This document shows, one piece after another, positions 45,020-54,659 of a stretch of 64,000 nt of DNA (the first letter of the stretch is position 1; every line of letters begins with the position of its first letter). The translations under genes and the position numbers were made by a program. The stretch spans positions 1 through 64,000 of the forward strand of contig NZ_PTIR01000021.1 in NCBI RefSeq assembly GCF_002934455.1, written 5' to 3'. This DNA comes from Trinickia symbiotica (lineage in GTDB: Bacteria; Pseudomonadota; Gammaproteobacteria; Burkholderiales; Burkholderiaceae). Below the pieces are notes generated by a model, which was given only the letters and a program-made list of their open reading frames with translations, did not search any database and was not told the DNA's origin.

Positions 45020-46519
45020 TCAATAGACGAAGCCGGCCGCGCCGACGAGTCGCGGCGAAGCGCCCGATAGCGGATCGATGCCGAGCGAATGCTGGACCGC
45101 GTATTCGATATCGCTGCTCGGGCGCATGACGCTGTCGATCGCGCCGCGCAATTGGCCGGGGCCGGTGGGATTGACGATGTAAGGCGTGACGATGACGACC
45201 ACCTCCGATTTGTTGTTGAGGTAGTTCTTCGACGAGAAGAGCTTGCCGATCACGGGCAGCCGCGCGAGCCCCGGCAGCTCGGCGAGCACGTCGCTCGTCC
45301 GGCTTTGCAGTAGCCCGCCGATCGCGAAGCTCTGTCCGCTCGAGAGCTCGACGGTGGTCTCCATGCGCCGCACCGTCAGTGCGGGCACGACGATCGAATT
45401 GAGCGTGATGCTGTTGGTCGGATCGATCTCGCTGACTTCAGGTTTGACCTTGAGGCTGATGCGGTTGTCGGCGAGCACCGTCGGCGTGAAGTCGAGCGAG
45501 ACGCCGTACGGCTTGTACTCGATCGTGATCGTGCTCGTCGTGCCGGTCTGCGGCACCGGAATCGGCAATTCGCCGCCCGCGAGGAAACTGGCTGTCTGCC
45601 CCGACATCGCCGTGAGGTTGGGCTCGGCCAGCATCGTCAGGAGTCCTTCCTGATCGAGCGCATCGAGGACGCCCTCGATCGTCGTTTTGCCGGCATGGAA
45701 CGCGCCGAGCACCGAGAACGCACCGGTCGACGACAGATTGAACAAATTGTTCGTGAAGAGCTGCCGGCCGTTGAAGAGCCCGCCGATGAAGTTTCCGCTT
45801 TGCCCGAGCGAGCTCCAGTTGATACCCAGCTGCTGCGTGATGTTGCGATCGACTTCGGTGATCCGCACGCGCAGCAGGACCTGGATCGGGTGCGCGATCG
45901 TGAGGCGATTCACGAGCTGCTCTTTGTCGTGCAGATACGGCTGCACCGTCTGCACGACGGCATCGGCGTCGGCGGCGCTCGGCACGTTGCCCGTCACCAT
46001 CAGCGATCCTGGCGCGCTCGTCACCCTCACGCCGAACCGCGGAAAACGCGTGTCGAGCAGGCGGGCAATGGCGGCGGTGTCCGTCGCGACGCTGATGGTC
46101 TTGCTCAAGATGCGGCGATTGTTGGGGCCGAGCGCATAGAGCGTCGTCGTACCTGCTTTCTTGCCGAGCACGAACACCGAGCGCGGTGTCGGCACGTGAA
46201 CGTCGGCCACATCGGGATCGGCGACGAAGACGGCGACGGCCGGCTCGGGCAGTGTGATCATCGTGCCGCTGCCGGCCGGCACCGACAGGACGTCGCCATC
46301 GTTCGCCGATCGTGCCGCCTCGTTGGCTTGCGCGGCCGTTGCCGCAAGGGCGGGCGGCGAGGCGAACGATGCGAGCATCAGAAGGCAAAGCCCCGCGCAG
46401 ACCATCGCCGCGAAAGAACGGAAGGCCGGCATGCGCGTCAGGCGACGCTTAGCGCGGGGCCGCGCCGGCGTCGAGCCGATCTGGCTGGCGTGCGAAAGGG
46501 CGCGAGTGGGGCGTCGCAT
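45020..46519 (-). CDS. cpaC: CpaC/RcpA secretin of the Flp pilus
   Basis: This 499-aa outer-membrane secretin has an N-terminal domain with DVADVHVPTPRSVFVLGKKAGTTTLYAL-like strands (marked at about residues 75-110), BON-like repeats, and the C-terminal secretin core: LTAMSGQTASFLAGGELPIP, ISLKVKPEVSEID and QSFAIGGLLQSRTSD. The selected start has AGGA 7 nt upstream and gives a 29-residue basic extension before the hydrophobic signal segment; an internal Met (30) has no ribosome site. It forms the gated pore for the pilus. Confidence 0.92.
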   Translation of the reverse strand: MRRPTRALSHASQIGSTPARPRAKRRLTRMPAFRSFAAMVCAGLCLLMLASFASPPALAATAAQANEAARSANDGDVLSVPAGSGTMITLPEPAVAVFVADPDVADVHVPTPRSVFVLGKKAGTTTLYALGPNNRRILSKTISVATDTAAIARLLDTRFPRFGVRVTSAPGSLMVTGNVPSAADADAVVQTVQPYLHDKEQLVNRLTIAHPIQVLLRVRITEVDRNITQQLGINWSSLGQSGNFIGGLFNGRQLFTNNLFNLSSTGAFSVLGAFHAGKTTIEGVLDALDQEGLLTMLAEPNLTAMSGQTASFLAGGELPIPVPQTGTTSTITIEYKPYGVSLDFTPTVLADNRISLKVKPEVSEIDPTNSITLNSIVVPALTVRRMETTVELSSGQSFAIGGLLQSRTSDVLAELPGLARLPVIGKLFSSKNYLNNKSEVVVIVTPYIVNPTGPGQLRGAIDSVMRPSSDIEYAVQHSLGIDPLSGASPRLVGAAGFVY

Positions 46520-46527
46520 CTTCGATC

Positions 46528-47535
46528 CTATGCCGCGGGCTTGACGGGCGCGCCGGGGGGCGGCGCGGGCGCGACTGCCGGGGTTCCGGGCGGCAGCGGC
46601 GGAAGGCCCGGCGTGCCGGTGGAACCGCTCACGGCAGTTTTGTCGTTGTTGGAGTCGCCTACGGTCGAGCCGCGATAAATGATGACCTGAGGTGCAGCGG
46701 TTGGCGTAGCGGTTCTGCCGGGCGCCGGCGCGGGCGCGACCGTGCGCAGCGCGGGCGAGACATCGCCGGCCCAGACCGGCGCTGTTCGCGTTTGAGCGAG
46801 ATCCTCGGCGTCCGATGCATGGCGGTCGCGCGTCGCGAAGCTGCGCAACGCGAGCGAGAGCGAGCCGAGGTGCGCGGCGACGGTGATCGCTTGGGCGCTA
46901 TGCGGCGTCACTTCGAACGTGGCCGTGCGCGCGCTCGTATTCGGCGCGGCGGCGTCGTCCTTCGGGCGCCGGAATGCCGAGCCCACCGCGAGCACGCGCA
47001 CACGCTCGGCCACGGTCTCGGACTCGACCGCATGCGCGGGCGGCACGTTGACGCCGCCCTCACCGCGGATCTGTTGCGTGAGCAGCACGTCGACGTAATC
47101 GCCGGGCTGGATCAGTCCGGCATTGCCCGATACGTCGTCGACGGCCACGGAGATCGCGCGCATGCCGGGCTTCAGTGCGGCAGCGAGGAAGCCCGGCGCG
47201 CTCGGCGAAATGACGTCGGCCGCTCCGAGCGGCGTGCCGGCGTGTACGGCGTGGCGCAACAGGTCGCCTTTGAGATCGTCGTCGCCGGCGGCGTCGGGTT
47301 GGCCTTGCACGAGCGCGCCGGCCGGCACCTGGTTGCGCGGCATCGTTTTCCAGACGAGGTCGGCGTCGCGCAACAGCAAGCCGTCCGGCAGGTCGGCGGC
47401 GGCGGCTCGAACGTGGACCATGGAAGCCGGCGACGCGGGGCCGGGGCGCGAGGCCGCGACGAAGAGCGCGCGAATGACGAAAGCGCCGATCGCGGCAATG
47501 GCGATGAGCGCGGCGAGCTTGAGGAAGTTCTGCAT
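46528..47535 (-). CDS. cpaB: CpaB/RcpC-like periplasmic pilus assembly protein
   Basis: This 335-aa protein has an N-terminal membrane anchor (LAALIAIAAIGAFVIRALFV), then a SAF domain (ADLPDGLLLRDADLVWKTMP) and the CpaB core (GMRAISVAVDDVSGNAGLIQPGDYVDVLLT, about residues 130-160). The C-terminal third is a Pro/Ala-rich tail. CpaB proteins stabilise the secretin and bind peptidoglycan or glycans through SAF. I set the start at MQNFLKLA, the family-like beginning, 19 codons inside the longest frame. Confidence 0.9.
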   Translation of the reverse strand: MQNFLKLAALIAIAAIGAFVIRALFVAASRPGPASPASMVHVRAAAADLPDGLLLRDADLVWKTMPRNQVPAGALVQGQPDAAGDDDLKGDLLRHAVHAGTPLGAADVISPSAPGFLAAALKPGMRAISVAVDDVSGNAGLIQPGDYVDVLLTQQIRGEGGVNVPPAHAVESETVAERVRVLAVGSAFRRPKDDAAAPNTSARTATFEVTPHSAQAITVAAHLGSLSLALRSFATRDRHASDAEDLAQTRTAPVWAGDVSPALRTVAPAPAPGRTATPTAAPQVIIYRGSTVGDSNNDKTAVSGSTGTPGLPPLPPGTPAVAPAPPPGAPVKPAA

Positions 47536-47549
47536 AGGCGGCCTCGGCC

Positions 47550-48119
47550 TCAGGCCAGCGGTGCGTGAAGGCCGAGGGCCAGCCACGCGCATCGATCAGG
47601 CGCGAGCTCGAGCAAGGCGAGCGCGGCACGATCGTGGAACGAAGGCTGAGCCAGCACGGCGGCGATGCCTCCCAGCGCAAGCGCCACGCCATACGGCACG
47701 CCGCTTTCGGGCGAGAGCCATGTCACACGCTTGCTCGCGCCGAGCACCGACACGCGGCGGCGCACCAGCGCATGAGCGATCAGCATCGAGAGCGTGACGA
47801 GCGTGCCGCAGATAGAGACGATGACGAGCACGGGGATCGCATCAGTCGGCCCGCACCAGAAAAAGACGGCCGCGGCGAGTTTCGCGTCGCCACCGGCAAC
47901 GCAGCCCAAACGCACGAGTAGAGCGGCCAGGATGAATGAGAGTGCGGCCGCGGCCGCATGCGTTGCGATTGAACGCCAGGCGCCGCCGCTCATCGCGGCT
48001 TCCGCCAAATACAGCGCGGCGAGACCGGCTACCCACGCGTTAGGCAGGCGACGCGATCGCAGATCGGACACGGCCAGCATGGCGAGCAATGCGCAAGCAG
48101 CCGTTTTGACCGGATCCAT
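47550..48119 (-). CDS. cpaA: CpaA/TadV prepilin peptidase
   Basis: This 189-aa inner-membrane aspartyl protease cleaves the Flp prepilin and pseudopilins. Catalytic aspartates are D19 (AVSDLRSRRLPN) and D78 (CVAGGDAKLA, the GxGD-type motif with Ala-Gly-Gly before Asp). Five or six hydrophobic segments are visible. It lacks the methylase domain of full PilD, as usual in Tad systems. It lies between flp and cpaB in the operon. Confidence 0.9.
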   Translation of the reverse strand: MDPVKTAACALLAMLAVSDLRSRRLPNAWVAGLAALYLAEAAMSGGAWRSIATHAAAAALSFILAALLVRLGCVAGGDAKLAAAVFFWCGPTDAIPVLVIVSICGTLVTLSMLIAHALVRRRVSVLGASKRVTWLSPESGVPYGVALALGGIAAVLAQPSFHDRAALALLELAPDRCAWLALGLHAPLA

Positions 48120-48205
48120 GGGATGACCTCTGGCACCGAACGCGTGAGAAAGAGGAGTGTCGGCCTGACGCTCGGCGTAGGCCGGACACTTCGTCGGACG
48201 ATCAA

Positions 48206-48388
48206 TTAAATAGCGCCCGTGATCTTGGTCATCAGCGCCGTGAAAAGCGATGGGATACCGCTCGTACCGCTCTGGATGACGGTACCTACCGAAACGAGCG
48301 CGACCACGACGATGCCGGCCAGAATCGCATACTCGAGAGAGCTGACGCCGCGCTCATCGCGCGAGAGGGAACTAATAAAACGCAGCAT
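48206..48388 (-). CDS. flp: Flp-type major pilin
   Basis: This 60-aa prepilin begins with a basic leader of 14 residues ending RDERG, cut before VSSLEYAILAG (Glu at +5, Tyr at +6), and continues as the hydrophobic helix IVVVALVSVGTVI. This is the Flp signature. AAGGAG lies 6-7 nt before the ATG, which fixes the start within a longer open frame. It is the first gene of the Tad locus and should be the most strongly expressed, driven from the long upstream region. Confidence 0.95.
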   Translation of the reverse strand: MLRFISSLSRDERGVSSLEYAILAGIVVVALVSVGTVIQSGTSGIPSLFTALMTKITGAI

Positions 48389-48478
48389 GGATGACTCCTT
48401 GAAGTAAGCCGAAGTCGGCCGCAGCGCCGCTTTGGCAAGACCGAGAGGGAACCATTTCGCCTCTCGAACAGGTTTACG

Positions 48479-48490
48479 GCAAACGTTTGC
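48479..48490. promoter_or_regulatory. LacI/PurR-like palindrome upstream of flp
   Basis: GCAAACGTTTGC is a perfect 12-bp palindrome whose core equals the centre of LacI-family operators such as the PurR box. It lies about 90 bp upstream of the flp ATG. Regulation of the pilus by a LacI-family protein is only suggested. Confidence 0.35.
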
Positions 48491-48940
48491 GCAGTCCGGA
48501 TCAGGACAAGTACTGACAGCCGCGCATAAAAAGCATATCGGTGGAGCCGGCGCCGCAATGCGTCGAAATGAGCAGGGAAAATGCGTCATTTCTTCGGTTG
48601 GTAACATATGAAGAATGGTCATCGGACGATAGTTCGGATCCCTAAACATTCCGGCAAATGCTTGGGATTCCTAACTTTCGGGGAATTGGCGGACGCCTTT
48701 TGCCAGCCGGCGTCCCTTTGGGCGACCCAGGTATACCCCTAGTGCCCATCAAAGGGAATTCGAGCGTCGGTAGTACTACTAATAAGACTATTCAGAGTGC
48801 TAACTATGGCCGCGAAGAAGATTCGGACTCCGAACGATCGACGCGATGGCATGCGAGGGGCTTGCTACTGCGCGAAGTCGGCTGTCAATTGACGATTGTC
48901 ATTTGCGCGGCGTCGTTGTGACGATCCAAACGCCGGCAAA

Positions 48941-48965
48941 GAGCGCCGCTGTCGCGGCGGCGCTC
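48941..48965 (-). terminator. Hairpin after the chemoreceptor gene
   Basis: GAGCGCCGC (48941-48949) and GCGGCGCTC (48957-48965) pair perfectly around a 7-nt loop, 16 nt beyond the chemoreceptor stop. On the minus strand TTTGCC follows the stem, so weak intrinsic termination is plausible. Confidence 0.6.
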
Positions 48966-48981
48966 ACTTTGCGCTAGTCGC

Positions 48982-50790
48982 TCAAATTTCAGCGCGACGC
49001 AGCCTGAAGAGCCCGACGATGCGGGCGAGCCCGTGTGCCTGCTCGTTGAGCGTGGCCGATGCGGCCGTCGACTGTTCGACGAGCGCGGCGTTTTGCTGGG
49101 TCGCGTTATCCATTTCGGCGACGCTTTGATCGATCTGGCTGATGCCCGCGCTTTGCTCGTTCATGGCGCCATCGATTTCGGCGATGATGCGGTTCACGCG
49201 CTCGATGCTCTCGACGATCTCGTGCATCGCGGCACCCGCGGCCTGCACGCGCTGAGTGCCCGTTTCGACGCTCGATGCCGACGACTGAATCAGGTCTTTG
49301 ATTTCGCGCGCCGCGGTGGCGCTGCGCTGAGCGAGCGTGCGGACCTCGCCGGCGACGACGGCGAAACCGCGGCCGTTTTCGCCGGCGCGCGCCGCTTCGA
49401 CGGCGGCGTTCAATGCGAGGATGTTGGTCTGAAAGGCGATGCCGTCGATGACGCCGATGATTTCGCTGATCCGCGACGAAGACTGGCTGATCTCATCCAT
49501 CGTGCTGACGGCGCTCGTCACCACTTCGCCGCCGCGGGCGGCCGCCTCGCTGGCCGACGTCGCGAGCCGGGCGGCCTGCATCGCCGCTTCCGCTGATTGC
49601 TTGACGCTCGCGGTCAGCTGCGTGAGCGCCGCCGACGTCGTTTGCAGATTGCTGGCGGACGTTTCCGTGCGCTGCGACAAGTCGCGGTTGCCCATTTCGA
49701 TTTCGCCCGTCGCGATCTTCATGTTCTCGACACCGGCGCGCACGTCGTGCAGCACGTTGGCGATCTTCTCGACGAAGGCGTTGAACGAGGCCGAGATCTG
49801 CGCCACCTCGTCGCCACCGGACGCGGGCAGCCGATGCGTCAGATCGCCACTGCCCGAGGCGATCGTCGCCATCGCGTCGCGCACGCGCGAGAGGCCGCGG
49901 AACGACTGAGAAGTCAGGAACGCGGCGGCGCCGACCGCCGCGAGCGTCAGCAACACCAAGGCCACGCCGAGCGTTTGCAGCACGTGCCTGAGGCCAGCCG
50001 TCGCTTCCGCCTTGTCGAGCGCGATGACGAGGTACCAGTTGGTGCCTTCGACCGCTTTGGCCTTCAGCAGCTTCGTCGCCCCGCCGAGCTCGACTTCGAT
50101 CGGCGCCGTCGCGTTCGCAAGCGAGGTCAGCTCATCGGACGTGAGTGCCGCCGATACATCCCTGACCGGCTTCAGCATGAGCTTTGCATCCGGATACGCG
50201 ATGACCTGGCCGTCGCGCGCCACCACGAACGCGAGACTCGACGGCGTGGGATGCACCGCCGCGACGATCTCGCGCACGCCGTCGAGAGGCACCGCGCCGC
50301 TCAGCGCGCCGGTCGTCTCGCCGTTGCGAATCATCGGCGCCGCGAACGAGACGTAGGGAACGCCCGTCGATGCATCGCCGTACGGCTTCGTGACGATGAG
50401 CTTTCCGGCCGCGACGGCTTCCTTGTACCAGGGACGCGCGGTGGGATCGTAGTCCTTGGGCGTCGTGGCGCTCGTCGACAAAAACGTCTTGTCCGTCCAT
50501 CCGACCGTCGTGATCGGAAAGCCGTCCGCCGCGCCCATGAGCTTGACGAAGCCCTGCGGGTCGCCGTGCTCGACCGCATCGGCGGTCGTGCGCACGGCCA
50601 GCGCTTTCGCCGCGACCCATTTGTCGATGGCGAGCGTATTGGCGCTCGAAATTGCGACGAGATTCTGCTCGATCGTGTCGATGGTATTGGCGCGCACGGT
50701 GAGGTAGGTGGCGGTGCCCGATACGGCGAGCGCACCGATGACGGTGGCCGATGAAATGATCAGGATGCGGCTACGGAGTGAAACGATCAT
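48982..50790 (-). CDS. Methyl-accepting chemotaxis protein with dCache sensor
   Basis: This 602-aa inner-membrane receptor has a first membrane segment near residues 8-30 and a periplasmic dCache-type sensor (about 35-270, with [16 protein letters not shown] and the following [14 protein letters not shown]). A second segment near 275-300 is followed by a HAMP domain and a signalling domain with the highly conserved hairpin tip [20 protein letters not shown]. Such tips are conserved across receptors that bind CheA/CheW. The PWYKEA pattern fits dCache sensors for amino acids and small ligands, but the ligand cannot be named. No che genes are nearby. Confidence 0.95.
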   Translation of the reverse strand: MIVSLRSRILIISSATVIGALAVSGTATYLTVRANTIDTIEQNLVAISSANTLAIDKWVAAKALAVRTTADAVEHGDPQGFVKLMGAADGFPITTVGWTDKTFLSTSATTPKDYDPTARPWYKEAVAAGKLIVTKPYGDASTGVPYVSFAAPMIRNGETTGALSGAVPLDGVREIVAAVHPTPSSLAFVVARDGQVIAYPDAKLMLKPVRDVSAALTSDELTSLANATAPIEVELGGATKLLKAKAVEGTNWYLVIALDKAEATAGLRHVLQTLGVALVLLTLAAVGAAAFLTSQSFRGLSRVRDAMATIASGSGDLTHRLPASGGDEVAQISASFNAFVEKIANVLHDVRAGVENMKIATGEIEMGNRDLSQRTETSASNLQTTSAALTQLTASVKQSAEAAMQAARLATSASEAAARGGEVVTSAVSTMDEISQSSSRISEIIGVIDGIAFQTNILALNAAVEAARAGENGRGFAVVAGEVRTLAQRSATAAREIKDLIQSSASSVETGTQRVQAAGAAMHEIVESIERVNRIIAEIDGAMNEQSAGISQIDQSVAEMDNATQQNAALVEQSTAASATLNEQAHGLARIVGLFRLRRAEI

Positions 50791-51124
50791 GTTGGGATGT
50801 CGATTCGATATTAGAGCGAGGGTGAGGGAATCAAGCCGCCTCGTTCGGCAACTCGGCGCCGATCGGACTGGGTCACGGTTGATATCGGGTCAAAGCAACT
50901 ACGTTACGGACAACGGCAGAAAACACGCTGACTTGAGGTTGAGGAGAGAAACGACCGCGCGCCGCCGCGCACGCATTCGGGTGCGATCGCGTGCCGACAG
51001 CTTCTTGCTTCACGGAGCACTCCCTTATGATTCGATACAACGGTTCGTCGGCCGCAGCGCTTCCGACCGGCACGTGAGCTGACGCGTTCAGCGAATCGCG
51101 AGCGTCCCTTCTTTCATCAGATCA
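50791..51124. other. 334-bp divergent intergenic region
   Basis: This lies between the chemoreceptor start (leftward) and the xylulokinase gene (rightward). It must hold both promoters, but I see no convincing -35/-10 pair, no clear dyad and no small gene with a ribosome site. Confidence 0.4.
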
Positions 51125-52591
51125 ATGACCGCCACCATGCGTTTCCTCGGTATCGACCTCGGCACCGCTTCACTCAAACTCGCCATCGTCGATGGCGACG
51201 GGCACGAGCGGGCGTCGGCGGGCGCCGCTTATGCCGTGAACACGCCACATCCTGGCTGGGCGCAAACGGATGTCGGCGACTGGTGGCGGGCGTTGGTGGA
51301 AGCGGCCGCGCGCTTGCCGGTCGAAGAGCGACAGGCCGTTGACGCGATCGGCATCGCGGGGCAGATGCACGGCGTCGTCCTCGTCGACGCCGCCGGGCAA
51401 GCGCTGCGACCGGCGATACTCTGGCCCGACACGCGGGCGGCCACTTTGCTCGAGGCGTGGCGCGAGCCGCAGCCGAATCCGGTGGCACCAGGGATGGCGG
51501 GGCCGATTCTGCGCTGGATCGTCGCGAATGAGCCACGCACGGCCGAGGCGACACGCTGGGCGCTGCAACCGAAGGACTGGCTGCGCGTCGCGCTCGGCGG
51601 CGAGGTCGTAACCGACCCATCGGACGCGTGCGCGACGGCGCTTGCCGATGCTTCGGGCGCATGCGACGCAGCGTTGATCGAGAGGCTAGGCTTGCCGCGC
51701 GCGTGGTTCGCTCCGGTCGCTCCTCATTCATACGCGGAAGCCGGCATGCTGTCGGTGGCGGCGGCGCGCGAGCTCGGACTGCGCGCTGGCATCCCACTCG
51801 CGACGGGAGCGGCGGATACGGCGAGCGCGGCGCTAGGGAGCGGATTGTCACGTGAAGGCGACGCGCTCCTCACGACCGGCAGCGGCGGGCAGATCGTCGT
51901 GCTGTCCGCGAGCGAGCCGTCACCCGCGCGCGGTCTCCATCGCTATCGCACAGCGACGGGGGCGTGGTATCGCATGGCGGCGATGCAGAACGTGGGTGTG
52001 GCGCTCGAGACGGTCCGCTCATGGCTCTCGTTTCCCGGCTGGCCCGCCGCCTACGACGCCGCATTCGAAACCGATCTTGGCGACGCCGCGCCAACGTTCC
52101 TGCCGTACTTGAGCGGCGAGCGTTCGCCATGGATGAACCCCGATGCGCGCGGCGGATGGTTGGGACTCAGCCTCGCCGATACACGAGGCACCTTGATGCG
52201 TGCGGCGTTCGAAGGCGTGGCGTTCTCGTTGCGGGCGGGGCTCGACGCTATCCGCACCGGTGCGGCAAATGTGCGCAAGTTGCGCCTCGCGGGTGGTGGC
52301 TCCATCGATGCGCGGTGGCGTCAGTTGTTGGCCGATGCGCTCGACGCGGAACTCTACGCGCTGGCCTGCCCGAACGTCGGCGCGCGCGGCGCGGCGCTGA
52401 TCGCCGGGCTCTCGCGGGGCCATTGGCGCGAGGCCGATCTGCCGGCGCTCGCGCCGCCGGCTGAGCGAGTCGCCGGACCGAGCGGCGATGCGGCCGTCGC
52501 GGGTCGGTATGCGCGGTTCCTGGCGCTTTATGGGTGCGCTGAACCCTGGTTCGGGCACATGCGGCGAGACGAGTCAAACGACGTCGCCTAA
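51125..52591 (+). CDS. xylB: Xylulokinase (FGGY family)
   Basis: This 488-aa FGGY carbohydrate kinase opens with the phosphate-1 loop FLGIDLGTASLKLAIVDGDG, then GIAGQMHGVVLVDAAG, typical of xylulokinases, and has the adenosine loop LRLAGGGSIDARWRQLLADA. Substrate preference for D-xylulose is indicated by GQMHG, conserved in XylB. It lies upstream of a polyol transport operon with a sorbitol-dehydrogenase-like enzyme, so it may phosphorylate xylulose or another ketose from polyol oxidation. No strong ribosome site precedes either possible ATG (51125, 51137). Confidence 0.9.
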   Translation: MTATMRFLGIDLGTASLKLAIVDGDGHERASAGAAYAVNTPHPGWAQTDVGDWWRALVEAAARLPVEERQAVDAIGIAGQMHGVVLVDAAGQALRPAILWPDTRAATLLEAWREPQPNPVAPGMAGPILRWIVANEPRTAEATRWALQPKDWLRVALGGEVVTDPSDACATALADASGACDAALIERLGLPRAWFAPVAPHSYAEAGMLSVAAARELGLRAGIPLATGAADTASAALGSGLSREGDALLTTGSGGQIVVLSASEPSPARGLHRYRTATGAWYRMAAMQNVGVALETVRSWLSFPGWPAAYDAAFETDLGDAAPTFLPYLSGERSPWMNPDARGGWLGLSLADTRGTLMRAAFEGVAFSLRAGLDAIRTGAANVRKLRLAGGGSIDARWRQLLADALDAELYALACPNVGARGAALIAGLSRGHWREADLPALAPPAERVAGPSGDAAVAGRYARFLALYGCAEPWFGHMRRDESNDVA

Positions 52592-52687
52592 GCGAAACGC
52601 CGCGTTAGGTGCTACGATCTGACGCGTTTCTCCGAGCAATTTCGGCGATTGCGCTTCAAGCGCCCGGAGGACGACGAGTCGATCGGC

Positions 52688-53443
52688 ATGCCTATCCAAT
52701 ACCTTCGCGGTTTCACCGTGCCTGAGCGCACCGACGAGGCAAACCGCCGTCTCGGTCGGTCGCTCGCTTTCGTCGCCGGTGCCGCCAATGCCGGCGGCTT
52801 TCTCGCGGTCGGTCAATACACGTCGCATATGTCGGGGATCGTCTCCTCGCTCGCCGACAATCTCGCGCTCGGCAGCTTCGGGATGGCCGGTGCGGGCTTG
52901 GCTTCGCTGGTTTCGTTCATTCTCGGGGCCGCGACGTCGGCGATCCTGATCAATTGGGGCAGGCGCCGCGAATTGCGCAGCCATTATGCGTTGCCGCTCG
53001 TCCTCGAGGCTGCCTTGCTGATTTGCTTCGGACTCCTCGGCTCGAATCTCGAGGCCCATCGCATTCTTTTCGTGCCCGCGACGGTGGCGCTGCTCTGCTA
53101 TGTGATGGGTTTGCAAAACGCGATGATCACGAAGATCTCGAAGGCCGAGATTCGCACGACGCACATGACGGGGCTCGTGACCGACATCGGCATCGAACTT
53201 GGCCGGCTCGTCTACTGGAACGGCCCCCGCAATGGGCCGATGAGAGATTCGGCGTTCGTGCGATGCGATCGGCAGCGGCTCGCGTTGCTGGCCTCGCTGC
53301 TGGCGTCGTTCCTGGTCGGCGGCTTGGCGGGCGCGCTCGGCTTCAAGCATCTCGGGTTCGTGTCGACCGTTCCCCTTGCGACGGTGCTGGTTGCGCTCGC
53401 GGTCGTGCCGTTGATCGACGACGTGCTGGGGCAGCAGCGCTAG
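52688..53443 (+). CDS. DUF1275 (YoaK) family membrane protein
   Basis: This 251-aa protein has six or so membrane segments and the DUF1275 pattern: LAFVAGAANAGGFLAVGQYTSHMSG, then GLQNAMITKISKAEIRTTHMTG (quoted only as markers at about residues 30-54 and 140-160). The function of the family is unknown. The start is the first ATG in frame; a TTG 13 codons upstream is possible. It interrupts the polyol gene block on the same strand without an obvious connection. Confidence 0.88.
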   Translation: MPIQYLRGFTVPERTDEANRRLGRSLAFVAGAANAGGFLAVGQYTSHMSGIVSSLADNLALGSFGMAGAGLASLVSFILGAATSAILINWGRRRELRSHYALPLVLEAALLICFGLLGSNLEAHRILFVPATVALLCYVMGLQNAMITKISKAEIRTTHMTGLVTDIGIELGRLVYWNGPRNGPMRDSAFVRCDRQRLALLASLLASFLVGGLAGALGFKHLGFVSTVPLATVLVALAVVPLIDDVLGQQR

Positions 53444-53637
53444 GGGCCACGACGCCGCGCTTCCCGTGGCGGCACGCCTGCATGGCAAATGTAGATCCCC
53501 TTGATCTGGGCTGACGCCGTCCCCGATTTGGGCCCCCAGCTGCCGAAACTTGTCCCTTATGTGGCAGTGCACCATAAAAAGTGGTTTTCCCCGCCTTGAC
53601 AGTCCCGGGCGCGTATCCGATCATTCGATCACAACAC

Positions 53638-53649
53638 GAGCAAATGCTC
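53638..53649. promoter_or_regulatory. Short dyad upstream of the polyol operon
   Basis: GAGCA-aa-TGCTC (53638-53649) lies about 65 bp before the dehydrogenase start, in the 270-bp gap where the operon promoter must be. A TTGACA hexamer occurs at 53596-53601 without a convincing -10 partner. The dyad could be an operator for an unseen regulator. Confidence 0.3.
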
Positions 53650-53713
53650 TCTCAATGAGCGTTAGTTCACAAGCATAAAAACGGGTCAATTGATCACCCA
53701 GCGGAGACGGTTC

Positions 53714-54490
53714 GTGAAATTGCACGACAAAGTGGCGATCCTGACCGGCGCCGGCAGCGGTATCGGCGAAGCGGTCGCGCAACGCTATCTGGAGGAGGGC
53801 GCGAAATGCGTGCTCGTCGACGTGAAGCCGGCGGATGCCTACGCGCAGCCGCTCGCCCGCCGTTACCCGGAGCGTGTCCACGCGATTTCCGCCGATATCA
53901 CGCAACGTGCGGATATCGAGCGCATCGTCGCCTCGAGCGTCGAGCGCTTCGGGCAAATCGACATCCTCTTCAACAATGCGGCCATCTTCGATATGCGGCC
54001 GCTCCTCGACGAATCCTGGGACATCTTCGACAAGCTCTTCGCCGTCAATGTGAAGGGCATGTTCTTCATGATGCAGGCCGTCGCGCGGCATATGGTCGAA
54101 GTGGGCCATGGCGGCAAGATCGTCAACATGTCGTCGCAAGCCGGCCGTCGCGGCGAGGCGCTCGTTTCGCATTACTGCGCAACGAAGGCCGCTGTCCTAA
54201 GCTACACGCAATCGGCCGCGCTCGCGCTCGCACCCCACAAGATCAACGTGAACGGCATCGCGCCGGGCGTGATCGACACGCCGATGTGGGAGCAGGTCGA
54301 TGCGCTCTTCGCCCGCTACGAGGGGCGCCCGCTCGGCGAAAAGAAGCGACTCGTGGGCGAAGCCGTGCCGCTCGGCCGCATGGGCGTGCCGGCCGATCTG
54401 ACGGGCGCGGCGGTTTTTCTCGCTTCGTCCGATGCCGACTACATCACCGCTCAGACGCTCAACGTCGACGGCGGCAACTGGATGAGCTAG
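53714..54490 (+). CDS. Short-chain dehydrogenase, sorbitol/L-iditol 2-dehydrogenase-like
   Basis: This 258-aa NAD-dependent enzyme has the cofactor motif TGAGSGIG near residues 11-18, acidic D38 region (LVDVK) favouring NAD, NNAAI, catalytic Ser in MSSQAG and the YCATKAA Tyr-Lys pair, and ends with DGGNWMS. The sequence and its place before a sorbitol/mannitol-type ABC transporter fit SmoS/PolS sorbitol dehydrogenases, converting D-sorbitol to fructose. I set the start at GTG 53714 (KLHDKVAIL), preceded by GGAGACGG, not the upstream ATG. Confidence 0.88.
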   Translation: MKLHDKVAILTGAGSGIGEAVAQRYLEEGAKCVLVDVKPADAYAQPLARRYPERVHAISADITQRADIERIVASSVERFGQIDILFNNAAIFDMRPLLDESWDIFDKLFAVNVKGMFFMMQAVARHMVEVGHGGKIVNMSSQAGRRGEALVSHYCATKAAVLSYTQSAALALAPHKINVNGIAPGVIDTPMWEQVDALFARYEGRPLGEKKRLVGEAVPLGRMGVPADLTGAAVFLASSDADYITAQTLNVDGGNWMS

Positions 54491-54583
54491 TCGTTCGGCG
54501 CTGCGTGCGGGGATACGCGATACGCAGCGCTCTATCCCGCAGTTCCGTACAACGAACAAGAGAAGGAGACAAGTTATGGACCA

Positions 54584-54658
54584 CCCCCACGCTCTCTATC
54601 GCTCGCTGCCCACCGAGGGGGCTCATGCCTCCCTTGGGGCGGCCCGGCGGGAGGCATG
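54584..54658 (+). repeat. Structured intergenic repeat at the binding-protein start, copy 2
   Basis: This second copy of the element at 35714-35788 has a perfect 10-bp stem: CATGCCTCCC (54624-54633) with GGGAGGCATG (54649-54658), and the same 15-nt loop TTGGGGCGGCCCGGC. The outer stem bases differ from copy 1 but pair, indicating selection for the fold. A ribosome site plus ATG (54576) stands just before it and an in-frame ATG just after it. Confidence 0.8.
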
Positions 54659-54659
54659 C

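Larger units (their letters stand above)
48389..48981. other. Flp upstream region, no gene seen
   Basis: About 590 bp of lower GC than the neighbours separate flp from the chemoreceptor terminator. It holds the flp promoter region with a 12-bp palindrome (48479-48490). A plus-strand frame (48658-48921) has Gly/Pro-rich, family-less content and no ribosome site, and I do not call it. The AT-rich part near 48760-48830 has no recognised element. Confidence 0.5.

Noticed and set aside
48658-48921. 87-codon plus-strand frame upstream of flp
   Set aside because: No ribosome site or family and composition unlike nearby genes.
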